Of a stretch of DNA of 36,138 nucleotides, positions 1-8,683 are shown in pieces. Every line of letters begins with the position of its first letter. Within the stretch, counting starts at the first letter, position 1. The stretch spans positions 37,543-73,680 of the forward strand of contig NZ_NJAG01000018.1 in assembly GCF_002872335.1 (NCBI RefSeq), written 5' to 3'. Under the pieces are notes generated by a model that saw nothing but the letters and a program-made list of their open reading frames with translations, did no database searches and was not told the DNA's origin. A program made the translations under genes and the position numbers. This DNA is from Siphonobacter sp. BAB-5405. GTDB taxonomy: Bacteria > Bacteroidota > Bacteroidia > Cytophagales > Spirosomataceae.

Positions 1-32
1 CCGTGCATAAACGATTCTGCCAGAGGTTTTTT

Positions 33-66
33 TTTGCTGGTACTCGATTAAGTGCTGGTAAATTTG
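33..66 (+). promoter_or_regulatory. Putative Bacteroidota promoter of the ROK kinase gene
   Basis: TTTG at 33-36, the end of a T-rich run, is followed after 22 bases by TAAATTTG at 59-66. This fits the Bacteroidota pattern of a -33 TTTG and a -7 TAnnTTTG, although the spacer is at the long end. Transcription would begin near 73, giving a leader of about 50 bases before the GTG start at 122. The match is by eye only. Confidence 0.45.
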
Positions 67-121
67 CCGACACGGGCAAAAGCCCTTTTATTCGCCTCTG
101 CTTAACTAAACATTTCAAGTA

Positions 122-1024
122 GTGAATCATCTTTGGGGTATAGATTTGGGAGGCACTAAAATTGAGTGTGCCGTATTGAACGCCGATAACATCAAAGAGG
201 TCCGGGTTCGCCGCCGGATTCCCACCGAAGCCGATCAGGGGTACGAACATATTCTTAACCAGATAGAAAAACTGGTTACTCAGGTTATTGAAGAGTTGGG
301 AGAGCGGCCGGAGAAAATCGGATTTGCTACCCCCGGTACGCTCGATCCGGTTACGCAAACGATGCGGGGTTGTAATACCGTAGTAATGAATGATCAGCCC
401 ATGCAGAAAGATCTGGAAGCACGGCTGGGCGTACCTTGTCTGATTGCCAATGATGCCAACTGTTTTGCTTTAGCCGAGGCCCTTTTGGGTGCTGCACCCG
501 AAGTACATCCGAAGGCTCAGGTTGTATTCGGTATCATCATGGGTACGGGCGTCGGTGGGGGCGTGGTGATCAACGGAAAAGTATGGGGCGGTCGCCAGGG
601 CATTGGCGGCGAATGGGGCCACATCTTTCTGGATGAATCCGGTGGACCCTGCTACTGCGGAAATGTAGGTTGCGTCGAAACCGTATTATCAGGACCTTCG
701 CTTCAACGTTTTTACACCCAGGAAGCTGGTGAAAAACGTAGTATGCCTGACATTTTGGCCCGCCATCAGGCCGGTACGGATCCGGCCGCAACGGCTACCG
801 TTGAACGTATGCTGAATCAGTTTGGTAAGGCGTTGTCGATCATTACCAATTTGCTTGATCCGGACGTGATTGTAATTGGGGGTGGCGTCTCTAACATTGA
901 TCTGCTGTATACCGAAGGCGTACAGCGGGCTCAAAAGCACATCTTTACGCCTAAGCCTGACGTGTTAGTAGTGAAAAACGTGTTAGGCGATAGTGCGGGC
1001 GTTTTCGGAGCAGCTCTTTTGTAA
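122..1024 (+). CDS. ROK family sugar kinase (glucokinase/fructokinase type)
   Basis: This is probably an ATP-dependent cytosolic hexose kinase of the ROK family; the sugar cannot be told from sequence. The 300-residue length is usual for ROK proteins. The N-terminal phosphate-binding motif GIDLGGTK lies at residues 6-13. The catalytic aspartate is D111 in IANDANCF. The glycine-rich GTGVGGG segment is at about 141-147. The ROK zinc signature CxCGxxGCxE is present as C177, C179 and C184 followed by E186. The start is GTG at 122; an in-frame TAA at 107-109 rules out a longer protein. The isochorismatase-like gene follows after 41 bases on the same strand, so the two may be co-transcribed, ending at the strong terminator near 1720. 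Confidence 0.9.
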   Translation: MNHLWGIDLGGTKIECAVLNADNIKEVRVRRRIPTEADQGYEHILNQIEKLVTQVIEELGERPEKIGFATPGTLDPVTQTMRGCNTVVMNDQPMQKDLEARLGVPCLIANDANCFALAEALLGAAPEVHPKAQVVFGIIMGTGVGGGVVINGKVWGGRQGIGGEWGHIFLDESGGPCYCGNVGCVETVLSGPSLQRFYTQEAGEKRSMPDILARHQAGTDPAATATVERMLNQFGKALSIITNLLDPDVIVIGGGVSNIDLLYTEGVQRAQKHIFTPKPDVLVVKNVLGDSAGVFGAALL

Positions 1025-1065
1025 TAAATATCGCTCATTTATTCAAAATTAAACCTCGTACAGCC

Positions 1066-1704
<639 letters not shown>

Positions 1705-1706
1705 AT

Positions 1707-1743
1707 AAAAACGCGACTCAGTACTGCTGAGTCGCGTTTTTTA
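1707..1743 (+). terminator. Rho-independent terminator after the ROK/isochorismatase genes
   Basis: A perfect 15-bp stem pairs 1707-1721 with 1727-1741 around the 5-base loop TACTG, with a T-run in the 3' arm. It starts two bases after the stop codon of the isochorismatase-like gene. Confidence 0.9.
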
Positions 1744-2020
1744 TTCTTACGGGAATGGAAAGCGGCAGTATTTATCCGCAGTAAAGCGAAGAATACGTAA
1801 CGAATGAATCCTTTTGATACATTAAAAGATCTTCCTGAACGCTTTGTACCCATGAAACGGTACTGCTTAGGAAATCATAGGATTGCAGAGCTGATAGATC
1901 GGCTTGGAGCATCACATGCGACTACCAGCATGTAAATTTTTGCCCTTAACACCGCTTACACCTAATGATTAAAAGCCATATTTGAACGAAAAAGCTCTTC
2001 TTCAAAAAATTATCCGTGCA
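1744..2020. other. Intergenic region with no convincing gene
   Basis: About 280 bases lie between the terminator and the signal-peptide start of the next gene. The only reading frame of note is 1804-1935 (+), 43 codons from ATG to TAA, beginning MNPFDTLKDLPERF. It resembles nothing I recognise and has no clear ribosome-binding site. It could be a small protein or a gene remnant, but chance is the simplest explanation. Confidence 0.5.
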
Positions 2021-2776
2021 ATGAAACGCCTATTTACCGCCTGTCTTTTGCTGGGAACGATCCAAGCGGGTCTGTCCCAAACGAACTTCAAATATCGGCC
2101 ATCCGCCCATTCGCACAACGATTACGAACAAAGTAAACCCCTCGAAAACGCCTATGCTTTGGGCTTTGGCTCCATCGAAGCAGACGTGTACGTGCAAAAC
2201 GGGGAATTGATGGTTGCTCACGAACGCAGCGAAATCAAGCCCGAGCGTACCTTTCGGCAACTGTATCTGACGCCCTTGCTCAAATTAGTACGGCAACACG
2301 AAGGTTATCCGTATCCGGGCCATCATCCCTTACAATTGATGGTTGATCTGAAGGATGCGGAAGCATTACCCTTGCTGGAACATTTGCTTAAATCGCATCA
2401 ATTTGAACTCAAACAGGTTCGCTTTGTCGTGAGCGGTAGTATGCCTCGGCCCGAAGAATTCAAAAACTACGATGAGATTATTAGTTTCGATGGACGTCGG
2501 TCTCAGAACTATGGAGCTGATGTGAAGGCACGCGTACCCTTGATTAGTGCCGATTTTAAAGAATTTAGCACGCAGGCCTGGGATGGGACTACGCCGCTTT
2601 CGACGGATGTTGAAACGAAGTTGAAGGCTTTCGTTGCTCAGGCTCACGCCAATGGGCAGAAAACCCGCGTATGGGGAACTCCGAACACGGCTCTGGCCTA
2701 CCAGACCCTTCAGAAAATCGGACTCGATTACATTGGCTCGGACCAACTCGACAAATTGGCGGCTACTCTCAACTAG
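2021..2776 (+). CDS. Secreted PI-PLC/glycerophosphodiesterase-like protein
   Basis: This is a 251-residue protein with a Sec signal peptide (residues 1-20, hydrophobic core followed by LSQ), so it probably acts in the periplasm. The mature part matches the TIM-barrel phospholipase C-like/glycerophosphodiester phosphodiesterase superfamily. H30 and H32 lie in AHSHNDYEQ, E53 and D55 in SIEADVYV, and H67 in VAHE; these are the usual acid-base and metal-binding positions. The frame is open from a TTG at 1982, but the ATG at 2021 is chosen because it gives a clean signal peptide. The substrate is unknown; a phosphodiester of a lipid head group is the family expectation. The gene appears monocistronic, with its own terminator. 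Confidence 0.8.
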   Translation: MKRLFTACLLLGTIQAGLSQTNFKYRPSAHSHNDYEQSKPLENAYALGFGSIEADVYVQNGELMVAHERSEIKPERTFRQLYLTPLLKLVRQHEGYPYPGHHPLQLMVDLKDAEALPLLEHLLKSHQFELKQVRFVVSGSMPRPEEFKNYDEIISFDGRRSQNYGADVKARVPLISADFKEFSTQAWDGTTPLSTDVETKLKAFVAQAHANGQKTRVWGTPNTALAYQTLQKIGLDYIGSDQLDKLAATLN

Positions 2777-2834
2777 TACGGTCGATTTGCGGCCTGGTGT
2801 AATCTTTTAGTAAACGGAATGGTTACTTCTCTAG

Positions 2835-2867
2835 CCGTTCGTACCGGATGGTGCGAGCGGTTTTTTC
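2835..2867 (+). terminator. Terminator after the phosphodiesterase-like gene
   Basis: An 11-bp stem (2835-2845 with 2850-2860, two G-T pairs) closes on the tetraloop GGAT and is followed by six T residues. It ends about 20 bases before the nadE start. Confidence 0.85.
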
Positions 2868-2885
2868 TATCGAAATTAATCGGGT

Positions 2886-4904
2886 ATGAAGCTCATTAAA
2901 TTAGCCGCAGGCGTAGTGAATACCATTCCGCTGGACTGGAATGGCAATCTTCAAAATATTCTTTCCTGTATTGAGGAAGCCCGTAATCAGGAGGTTACGC
3001 TGTTATGTTTACCCGAACTGAGTCTGAGTGGATACGGCTGCGAGGATATGTTCTACGCACCCTACGTAGCGGAAACGGCCCTGAGTCAGTTGCAGGAGAT
3101 TGTTCCGTATACTTCCGATCTGGCCGTATCGGTGGGTTTGCCTTTAATGCTGAACAACAAGCTGTATAACGCTTCCTGTTTCATTGTTAATCGGCAGATT
3201 CGGGGCTTTGCACTCAAGAAAAATCTGGCTAATAACGGAATCCATTACGAAACCCGCTGGTTTCACGCGTGGTCAGCCGGGGATCGAACCAACGTAAAAA
3301 TCAACGGCATTGACTATCCGGCGGGCGATCTGCTCTTCGAAGTAGCGGGAGCCAAGATCGGTTTTGAAATCTGCGAAGACGCCTGGATTGCCAACCGTCC
3401 CGGTCGCGAGTTGTACGCCCGTGGCGTGGACATTATTCTGAATCCTTCGGCCAGTCACTTTAGCTTCTTCAAAAGTCAGACTCGCGAACGGTTTGTCCAG
3501 GACGGGAGTCGCTCCTTCGGCTGCGTCTACGTGTACTCGAATCTGCTGGGTAATGAAGCGGGCCGGGCCATCTACGACGGCGATGCCATGATTGCCCAGT
3601 CGGGAGAGATGCTGGCTTCGGGTACGCGTTTCAGCTATACCGATCACTACATGGTCACAGCAACGGTCGATCTGGAAAAAGGTCGCCTCGAGCAAACGCA
3701 GAACCGGGCCGTATTCAGCAAAACCGCCGATGCGTTGATGGTTTCCGTACCTTTCCAGTGGCCCGAGATTCGTCCGGCCCGCAACCAGTACGTACTGGAA
3801 GACTGGGAAGCGAAAGGCTACCAAAAAGAAGAGGAATTTGCCCGGGCCGTATCGCTGGCTTTGTTTGACTACTTGCGGAAAAGTCGTTCACAGGGCTTTG
3901 TCGTATCGCTTTCGGGGGGAGCTGACTCGTCGGCCTGTGCTGCTCTGGTGTATCTGATGGTAGAGTTGGGCGTAGAAAGTATTGGAATCGAGCGATTCAA
4001 ACAACGACTCAGCTACATTGAAAAAATTCAGCAGGCGACTTCGACCAAGGAAATCGTGCATGAACTGCTGTACTGCATCTGGCAGGGAACGGAAAATTCT
4101 TCGGCAGAGACGAAGTTTTCGGCAACCTCACTGGCCGAGGATCTGAACGCCCGTTTCTACGACGTCAACATCAATGGCCTCGTTGAAACCTACAAAGAAC
4201 TCATCGAGTCGGGACTGGATCGTAAACTGAGCTGGGATACCGATGACATTGCCTTGCAAAACATACAGGCTCGGGTACGGGCTCCGAGTGCCTGGTTGCT
4301 GACTAATATTTACAACTGCTTGTTACTGTCTACCTCCAATCGTTCGGAAGCGTCCGTAGGGTATGCAACCATGGATGGCGACACGGCGGGCAGTATCTCA
4401 CCGCTGGCAGGTATCGATAAAACGTTTCTTCGGAAATGGCTCCTGTGGCTGGAAGAAGTAGGGCTGGGGGGTACCCTGAAAGTGAAAGGCCTGAATGCCA
4501 TGAACAACCTGCAACCCACGGCCGAGTTACGCCCCGCAGATCGGAAGCAAACGGATGAAGCCGATTTGATGCCCTACGAAGTGCTCAATGCGATTGAAAC
4601 CTACGGCTTCCGTGATAAACAGCCGCCGAAGGAAGTTTTGAAAAAGCTGGAACTGGATTTCGAAGGCATCTATACGCGGGAAGAGCTGGTTGCCTGGACG
4701 GAACGGTTCTTCCGCCTCTGGAGCCGTAATCAGTGGAAACGCGAACGGTATGCTCCCAGCTTCCACATCGACGATCGGAACCTTGATCCCCGTACCTGGC
4801 TTCGTTTCCCCATTCTGTCGGGCGGTTTCGAAAAAGAACTGGCCGAACTGCGGGAAGAGGCGAATACTCCTTTGGGTCGCCGTCGGATTGGATTTGGAAA
4901 TTAA
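2886..4904 (+). CDS. nadE: Glutamine-dependent NAD+ synthetase
   Basis: NadE makes NAD+ from deamido-NAD+ with ATP, using ammonia released from glutamine. The protein has 672 residues and the two-domain layout of the glutamine-using form. The N-terminal nitrilase-type glutaminase domain carries its triad as E44 (LPELSLSGYG), K111 (KKNL) and C163 (FEICEDAW). The C-terminal N-type ATP pyrophosphatase domain has the P-loop SGGADSS at 343-349. Further on, STSNRSEASVGYATMDGD matches the conserved synthetase core. The length and architecture resemble other Bacteroidota NadE proteins. The gene is bounded by terminators on both sides, so it is probably transcribed alone. It is likely essential and nothing appears broken. 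Confidence 0.96.
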   Translation: MKLIKLAAGVVNTIPLDWNGNLQNILSCIEEARNQEVTLLCLPELSLSGYGCEDMFYAPYVAETALSQLQEIVPYTSDLAVSVGLPLMLNNKLYNASCFIVNRQIRGFALKKNLANNGIHYETRWFHAWSAGDRTNVKINGIDYPAGDLLFEVAGAKIGFEICEDAWIANRPGRELYARGVDIILNPSASHFSFFKSQTRERFVQDGSRSFGCVYVYSNLLGNEAGRAIYDGDAMIAQSGEMLASGTRFSYTDHYMVTATVDLEKGRLEQTQNRAVFSKTADALMVSVPFQWPEIRPARNQYVLEDWEAKGYQKEEEFARAVSLALFDYLRKSRSQGFVVSLSGGADSSACAALVYLMVELGVESIGIERFKQRLSYIEKIQQATSTKEIVHELLYCIWQGTENSSAETKFSATSLAEDLNARFYDVNINGLVETYKELIESGLDRKLSWDTDDIALQNIQARVRAPSAWLLTNIYNCLLLSTSNRSEASVGYATMDGDTAGSISPLAGIDKTFLRKWLLWLEEVGLGGTLKVKGLNAMNNLQPTAELRPADRKQTDEADLMPYEVLNAIETYGFRDKQPPKEVLKKLELDFEGIYTREELVAWTERFFRLWSRNQWKRERYAPSFHIDDRNLDPRTWLRFPILSGGFEKELAELREEANTPLGRRRIGFGN

Positions 4905-4993
4905 AATAGCTCGGCTGGGTTTGCTGCCGTTGTGGAACGAGTAGGGTGGCATGATGATTATAATCGGGGTGAGCCTACTGAATTATTAAACGC

Positions 4994-5035
4994 AAAACGG
5001 CTCGGATGTTTGAACACATCCGGGCCGTTTTGTAT
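4994..5035. terminator. Bidirectional terminator between nadE and the GH9 gene
   Basis: A 16-bp stem (4994-5009 with 5016-5031, one G-T pair) closes on a 6-base loop. AAAA begins and TTTT ends the hairpin, so it can serve nadE (+) and perhaps the convergent GH9 gene (-), whose stop codon is about 190 bases away. Confidence 0.85.
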
Positions 5036-5051
5036 CTATCAAATTACGAAC

Positions 5052-5097
5052 AACCCCGGAGGGGTTTAATAACAATAGCCCCGTATGCAATACGTGG
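5052..5097 (+). repeat. 46-bp double-hairpin dispersed repeat, copy A
   Basis: The first hairpin is AACCCC-GGA-GGGGTT (5052-5066). The second pairs CCCCGTAT (5079-5086) with ATACGTGG (5090-5097), with one mismatch. The second hairpin begins 27 bases after the element's start, exactly as in the copies at 20104 and 21957. The rest of the nadE-GH9 gap (5098-5221) holds no gene that I can support. Confidence 0.75.
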
Positions 5098-5221
5098 AAT
5101 AAGCCCCGATTTAAAACCGTCCTGGAATGATCGGGATGGTATGGTCAAGCGTCTTCGACGCGTACCTCTAACCCTTCAAAAACGATCACAAATGACGATG
5201 GTCGCCCAATCGCCCTAAGCG

Positions 5222-6949
5222 TTAAAACTTCCCCTGCAACGCCTCCAACGCTATCGCCAGATACACCAGCGGAGCATTCCAGTTGATCGCAATTTCATTG
5301 GAAGCGTACGAGCAGACATCATCCGTAAACGAAACATCGGGTAACTTTGAAGGATACGTTGTACACTTATCCTGCTGCCCCGGATTGGGGCCGCCCGAAA
5401 TCATACCGGGTACGGGGTCTACGACGCCATCCGCTTCCGACAAGCGATGGTGGGGATGCATCACCCGCTTACTGCCAAATCCCGTCAGGAGGCAGTAGCC
5501 CGTCGCATTTTGTCCGAGTAAATAATTCAGATTCGACAAGGCTCCCGCTAAATACTCTTTCCGTGGACTCAGTCGGTACGCGTGCAATAAAGCAATTCCC
5601 TGATTCGCCGCAACCGAACTGCTTCCCCAGATGAAATCTTTCGCTGTCTGACCCATTACGGTGGCGTTAGCACTGGCCGCATAGTCAGCCACCAACGCAT
5701 CAGCTTCCTTCAGTAACAAAGCCCGCAGACCCGCCACTTCGCCCTGAGCCGCTTCGGGTAACTGCTTTTGCAAGCGGGTGAGGGTGTAGTAACCCAGCGT
5801 CCGAACCTGATTCCAGGAGGGCAGGGGAGCTTTTGGGTCGGGTAGCCAGGCCAGTCGGTACTGTTTGTCTTTCGTCAGGGCATACAACTCGGCGGCGGCC
5901 CAGATCCACTCATCGCTCACGTCGCGGTCGCCGTACGTACCTGTGCTAATGTCGGGATCGAAGGCTTTATTAATGGCATCCTGATCGTATAAAACTTTGG
6001 GGTTTTCCTTGGCCCAGTTCCAGGCCTGCACCGCCATGACCCGGCAGGAGTCCGACAGACCCGGCAAGGCTTTGGAAAAAGGCTTGAACACCCGGGCCGC
6101 CTGAGCCATCACCGCCGCAAAATCGAGCGTGGCGGCGGTACTTTTCTGAACGACGTACCGTACGGTATGAGCATTCTGCGGCATAATCATCCCATCGAAT
6201 TTGGCGTTGGTGAGTTTATGATATACGCCACCGTCGTTAGGATCCTGCATGGTGAGCATCCAGCGAAGATTGACGAGTACTTCATCCAGCAGATCCGGAA
6301 GAGCATTCGTTTTCTCAGGAATGTCCAGCGAAAGTTTCTGAACAAAGGCAGGGTGATCTTCGTACAGCGAAAGCAACGTTCCAACCGTAATACCCGAGTT
6401 GACAATGTACTTGTTGTAGTCACCCGCATCGTACCAGCCGCCGGGCGAAGACAGTATGGTCCCCGCCGGACGCTCCTTCGATGCCGCCGAAGGGTGTACC
6501 ACCACCTTCGTATCCGGATGACCTACGGGGCGGGCCCATTGGCCCGCGTAGGCTTTTGTTAGGGGGTCCGAAACCCGGTTGTAGTAAAACATCTTGATAC
6601 TGGCCTGGGCGACGCTTCGGTGAATATTATTCTGAATTTTGAACGGATACGAAGTACCAACCTCCGGGATCACTAGCTGATAGGTACCGGGTTTTTGAAA
6701 AGCCGTAAAGTCAGCTACGCGGGTCTGTCGGGAGGCGTACGAATTGGTTCGTACTTCGCTCAGCGTACCCCGAAAGACGGTATCCCTTCCAGCTACCACC
6801 GCAAAGGTCCGACCGGTTTCGGGTACAATGGCCTGTTTCGGTGCGTTCGGATAAAAACCAACCTGATTGAGCTGAATGGATTCGGTGGGGGTCTGGGCCG
6901 CTAACGTACCGCTCGTGAGTAACAGGGAAAAAAGAAACCGGATACGCAT
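5222..6949 (-). CDS. Secreted glycoside hydrolase family 9 endoglucanase
   Basis: This is probably an inverting beta-1,4-glucanase or related glycosidase acting outside the cytoplasm. The 575-residue protein has a signal peptide (residues 1-18, ending LAAQ). It then has an Ig-like CelD_N domain (about 24-110) and a GH9 catalytic domain. The family signatures are visible: WYDAGDYNKY at about 172-181, with the aspartates of the catalytic base; HPHHR at about 498-502; and NEIAINWNAP near the C terminus, with E552 as likely catalytic acid. No carbohydrate-binding module, dockerin or type IX secretion C-terminal domain is seen. No SusC/SusD pair lies nearby, so this is not part of a visible polysaccharide utilisation locus. 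It is divergent from coaX. Confidence 0.92.
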   Translation of the reverse strand: MRIRFLFSLLLTSGTLAAQTPTESIQLNQVGFYPNAPKQAIVPETGRTFAVVAGRDTVFRGTLSEVRTNSYASRQTRVADFTAFQKPGTYQLVIPEVGTSYPFKIQNNIHRSVAQASIKMFYYNRVSDPLTKAYAGQWARPVGHPDTKVVVHPSAASKERPAGTILSSPGGWYDAGDYNKYIVNSGITVGTLLSLYEDHPAFVQKLSLDIPEKTNALPDLLDEVLVNLRWMLTMQDPNDGGVYHKLTNAKFDGMIMPQNAHTVRYVVQKSTAATLDFAAVMAQAARVFKPFSKALPGLSDSCRVMAVQAWNWAKENPKVLYDQDAINKAFDPDISTGTYGDRDVSDEWIWAAAELYALTKDKQYRLAWLPDPKAPLPSWNQVRTLGYYTLTRLQKQLPEAAQGEVAGLRALLLKEADALVADYAASANATVMGQTAKDFIWGSSSVAANQGIALLHAYRLSPRKEYLAGALSNLNYLLGQNATGYCLLTGFGSKRVMHPHHRLSEADGVVDPVPGMISGGPNPGQQDKCTTYPSKLPDVSFTDDVCSYASNEIAINWNAPLVYLAIALEALQGKF

Positions 6950-7052
6950 ACAAATGCTGGGTTTAGAGAAAGAATATACGCAAGATAAGGCGAGGCTTCA
7001 GGTACAGCAATTGCAAAGGTTCGCGAATCGACGAAATGTCGCTAAACGACTG

Positions 7053-7060
7053 TAGCTTTG
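7053..7060 (+). promoter_or_regulatory. Putative -7 box of the coaX promoter
   Basis: TAGCTTTG matches the Bacteroidota -7 consensus TAnnTTTG and lies 48 bases before the coaX ATG. No convincing -33 TTTG is seen upstream, so the call is tentative. Confidence 0.4.
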
Positions 7061-7107
7061 TCCGGTTATTGCCGATTCGGCAACCGCTTCAACATTTAGA
7101 TCACTGC

Positions 7108-7869
7108 ATGTTTCTCGCCATCGACGTCGGTAATACTGACATTGTTTTTGGAATCCATTCGGGTTCGGGCTGGCGGTGCCAGTTTCGCATTCCCACCCAT
7201 TATAGCACACGTTCGGCGGATTACGAAGTACGTGTACGTACGCTTTTTCTGGAAAATGATCTGAAAATCAGTGACATCACCCGGGTGGGTATTAGTAGTG
7301 TAGTGCCGGGGGAAACGGGTTTGATCCGTAGCCTGGTCACGGAATTATTTCTGCTTGAACCGTTTGTCGTAGGTCCCGAAATCTATCCAATGCTCGGCCT
7401 GGGCATCGCCAGCCCCCGCGAGATCGGGACCGATCTGGTGTGTAATGCCGTTTACGCCTGGGAGACGTATCGACAAAATAGTGTCGTCGTGGATTTTGGT
7501 ACGGCTCTCACGTTTACCGTCGTCAGCGAAGCCCGGATTGTGGGCGTGAATATCGTACCGGGGATCAAAACGGCCCTACGTTCCCTCTTTGCCAATACCG
7601 CCCAATTGCCCGAAGTACCCCTGGAAATGCCCGCGTCAGCCATTGGGAAGGACACTGTACACGCCATTCAGGCCGGAATCCTGTGGGGTTACGTAGGTTT
7701 AGTGAAGGAACAATTATTTCAGATCCAGAAAGAAGTAGGACCGTGTAAGGTACTGGCTACGGGTGGTCTTTCCTCCGTTCTGAAACCTTTACACGAATTG
7801 TTTGAAGAAGTAGATATCAACCTAACGCTTAACGGTCTGAAAATCATTGGCGATACATTGTATAATTGA
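7108..7869 (+). CDS. coaX: Type III pantothenate kinase
   Basis: CoaX phosphorylates pantothenate with ATP, the first step of coenzyme A synthesis, in the cytosol. The 253-residue protein has the ASKHA-fold N-terminal motif FLAIDVGNT, an internal DFGTALTF motif corresponding to the second phosphate loop, and the conserved PGI, LP and AIQAGILWGYVG segments. The ATG at 7108 is chosen because it puts IDVGNT directly at the N terminus; the frame extends upstream to 7036 but that part resembles nothing. One oddity: the family's usual GxDR motif reads GTDL here (nucleotides about 7425-7436), replacing arginine by leucine. This may be a lineage variant. The gene has its own putative promoter and is divergent from the GH9 gene. 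Confidence 0.9.
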   Translation: MFLAIDVGNTDIVFGIHSGSGWRCQFRIPTHYSTRSADYEVRVRTLFLENDLKISDITRVGISSVVPGETGLIRSLVTELFLLEPFVVGPEIYPMLGLGIASPREIGTDLVCNAVYAWETYRQNSVVVDFGTALTFTVVSEARIVGVNIVPGIKTALRSLFANTAQLPEVPLEMPASAIGKDTVHAIQAGILWGYVGLVKEQLFQIQKEVGPCKVLATGGLSSVLKPLHELFEEVDINLTLNGLKIIGDTLYN

Positions 7870-7896
7870 ACTTTAAAAACAAATTCTATAATTGAA

Positions 7897-7921
7897 CGTT
7901 TATTTTAAACGATTGTTTAAA
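7897..7921. promoter_or_regulatory. Putative TetR operator upstream of tetR
   Basis: TTTAAACGATTGTTTAAA at 7904-7921 is a perfect inverted repeat with 7-bp arms and a 4-bp spacer. The same arms and spacing recur at 8641-8658 before the TolC-like gene. A second overlapping palindrome, CGTTTA-TTT-TAAACG (7897-7911), may be an additional half-overlapping site. The site lies 48 bases before the tetR ATG, which suggests autoregulation. Confidence 0.75.
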
Positions 7922-7968
7922 TTTTATTTGGAAGAAGCTATTCTTCTGGTTTTTATTTGCATCACTGT

Positions 7969-8580
7969 ATGACGACCAACCAAAACGATACCGAGGAAAA
8001 GATTAAGGAAGCGGCTCAACGCATCTTCCTGGAGAAAGGTTATGAGGGTACAACGATTCGGGATATTGCCGAAGCGGCCCAGATCAATACGGCTTTGACG
8101 AATTACTATTTTCGAAGTAAGGAGAAGCTGTTCTGGCTGGTGTACGAATCCTTGTTGAAAGAGGCGATACAGAGTGTTCAGGCAATTCTGGACAAGCCCA
8201 TTCCGATGGAAGAGAAGTTAATGGGATTGATCGATCACATGTTTGAAACGCAGGCGGCTAATCCTAATCTGTCCATGTTCCTGATGAACGAATGCCGTCG
8301 GGATCCGAAGAGTTTCGCGGAGAAGACGGGCGTCGGTTGTCACTTGCTGGAAGGCGGTTTCATCCAACAGTTTCAGGAAGAAGTAGAAAAGGGTACCGTC
8401 ACGAATGTATCAGCGGAGCACATGCTACCGCTAATATTCGGGCTTATTCAGCAGATTTTTGTCGGACGGGAACTCCACATGCATTTATTTCAGGTCGACG
8501 AATCCGAATTCCTAACGTTTGCCCGCGAACAAAAGCGGATCATTAAAGACATGCTCTGTACGTATTTGTTCAAGAAATAG
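7969..8580 (+). CDS. TetR/AcrR family transcriptional regulator
   Basis: This 203-residue protein has the TetR architecture: an N-terminal helix-turn-helix domain followed by a helical ligand-binding domain of unknown specificity. The DNA-binding region is seen in IFLEKGYEGTTIRDIAEAA and the following TNYYFRSKEKLFWLV, a textbook TetR recognition region. The ATG at 7969 is preferred to the in-frame TTG at 7957. The gene has its own terminator and stands just before the efflux operon on the same strand. Identical-arm inverted repeats precede both units, so it most likely represses itself and the pump genes and is released by a pump substrate. The ligand is unknown. Confidence 0.92.
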   Translation: MTTNQNDTEEKIKEAAQRIFLEKGYEGTTIRDIAEAAQINTALTNYYFRSKEKLFWLVYESLLKEAIQSVQAILDKPIPMEEKLMGLIDHMFETQAANPNLSMFLMNECRRDPKSFAEKTGVGCHLLEGGFIQQFQEEVEKGTVTNVSAEHMLPLIFGLIQQIFVGRELHMHLFQVDESEFLTFAREQKRIIKDMLCTYLFKK

Positions 8581-8602
8581 ATTAGTCTTTTTTCCCCTAT
8601 AT

Positions 8603-8634
8603 AAGCCCCGGTTTACGTGGGGCTTTTCTTTTAA
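8603..8634 (+). terminator. Terminator after tetR
   Basis: AAGCCCC (8603-8609) pairs with GGGGCTT (8619-8625) around a 9-base loop and is followed by a T-rich tract. It separates tetR from the efflux operon, which then needs its own promoter. Confidence 0.8.
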
Positions 8635-8640
8635 CCCTGA

Positions 8641-8658
8641 TTTAAACAAACGTTTAAA
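8641..8658. promoter_or_regulatory. Putative TetR operator upstream of the efflux operon
   Basis: TTTAAACAAACGTTTAAA is a perfect inverted repeat with the same 7-bp arms (TTTAAAC/GTTTAAA) and 4-bp spacer as the site before tetR. It ends 25 bases before the start codon of the TolC-like gene, where a bound repressor would block transcription. Confidence 0.78.
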
Positions 8659-8683
8659 TTATTTATTTTAATCAAATAATACA

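Noticed and set aside
74-97. GGGC-AAAA-GCCC hairpin followed by TTTTATT before the ROK gene
   Set aside because: A 4-bp stem is too weak for a terminator call, and it lies downstream of a plausible promoter.
1804-1935. 43-codon open frame (+) starting MNPFDTLKDLPERF
   Set aside because: No recognisable motif, no clear ribosome-binding site, and short enough to be chance; noted only in the intergenic description.
5006-5218. 70-codon open frame (+) between nadE and the GH9 gene
   Set aside because: It starts inside the nadE terminator hairpin and runs through the 46-bp repeat, so it is not a plausible gene.
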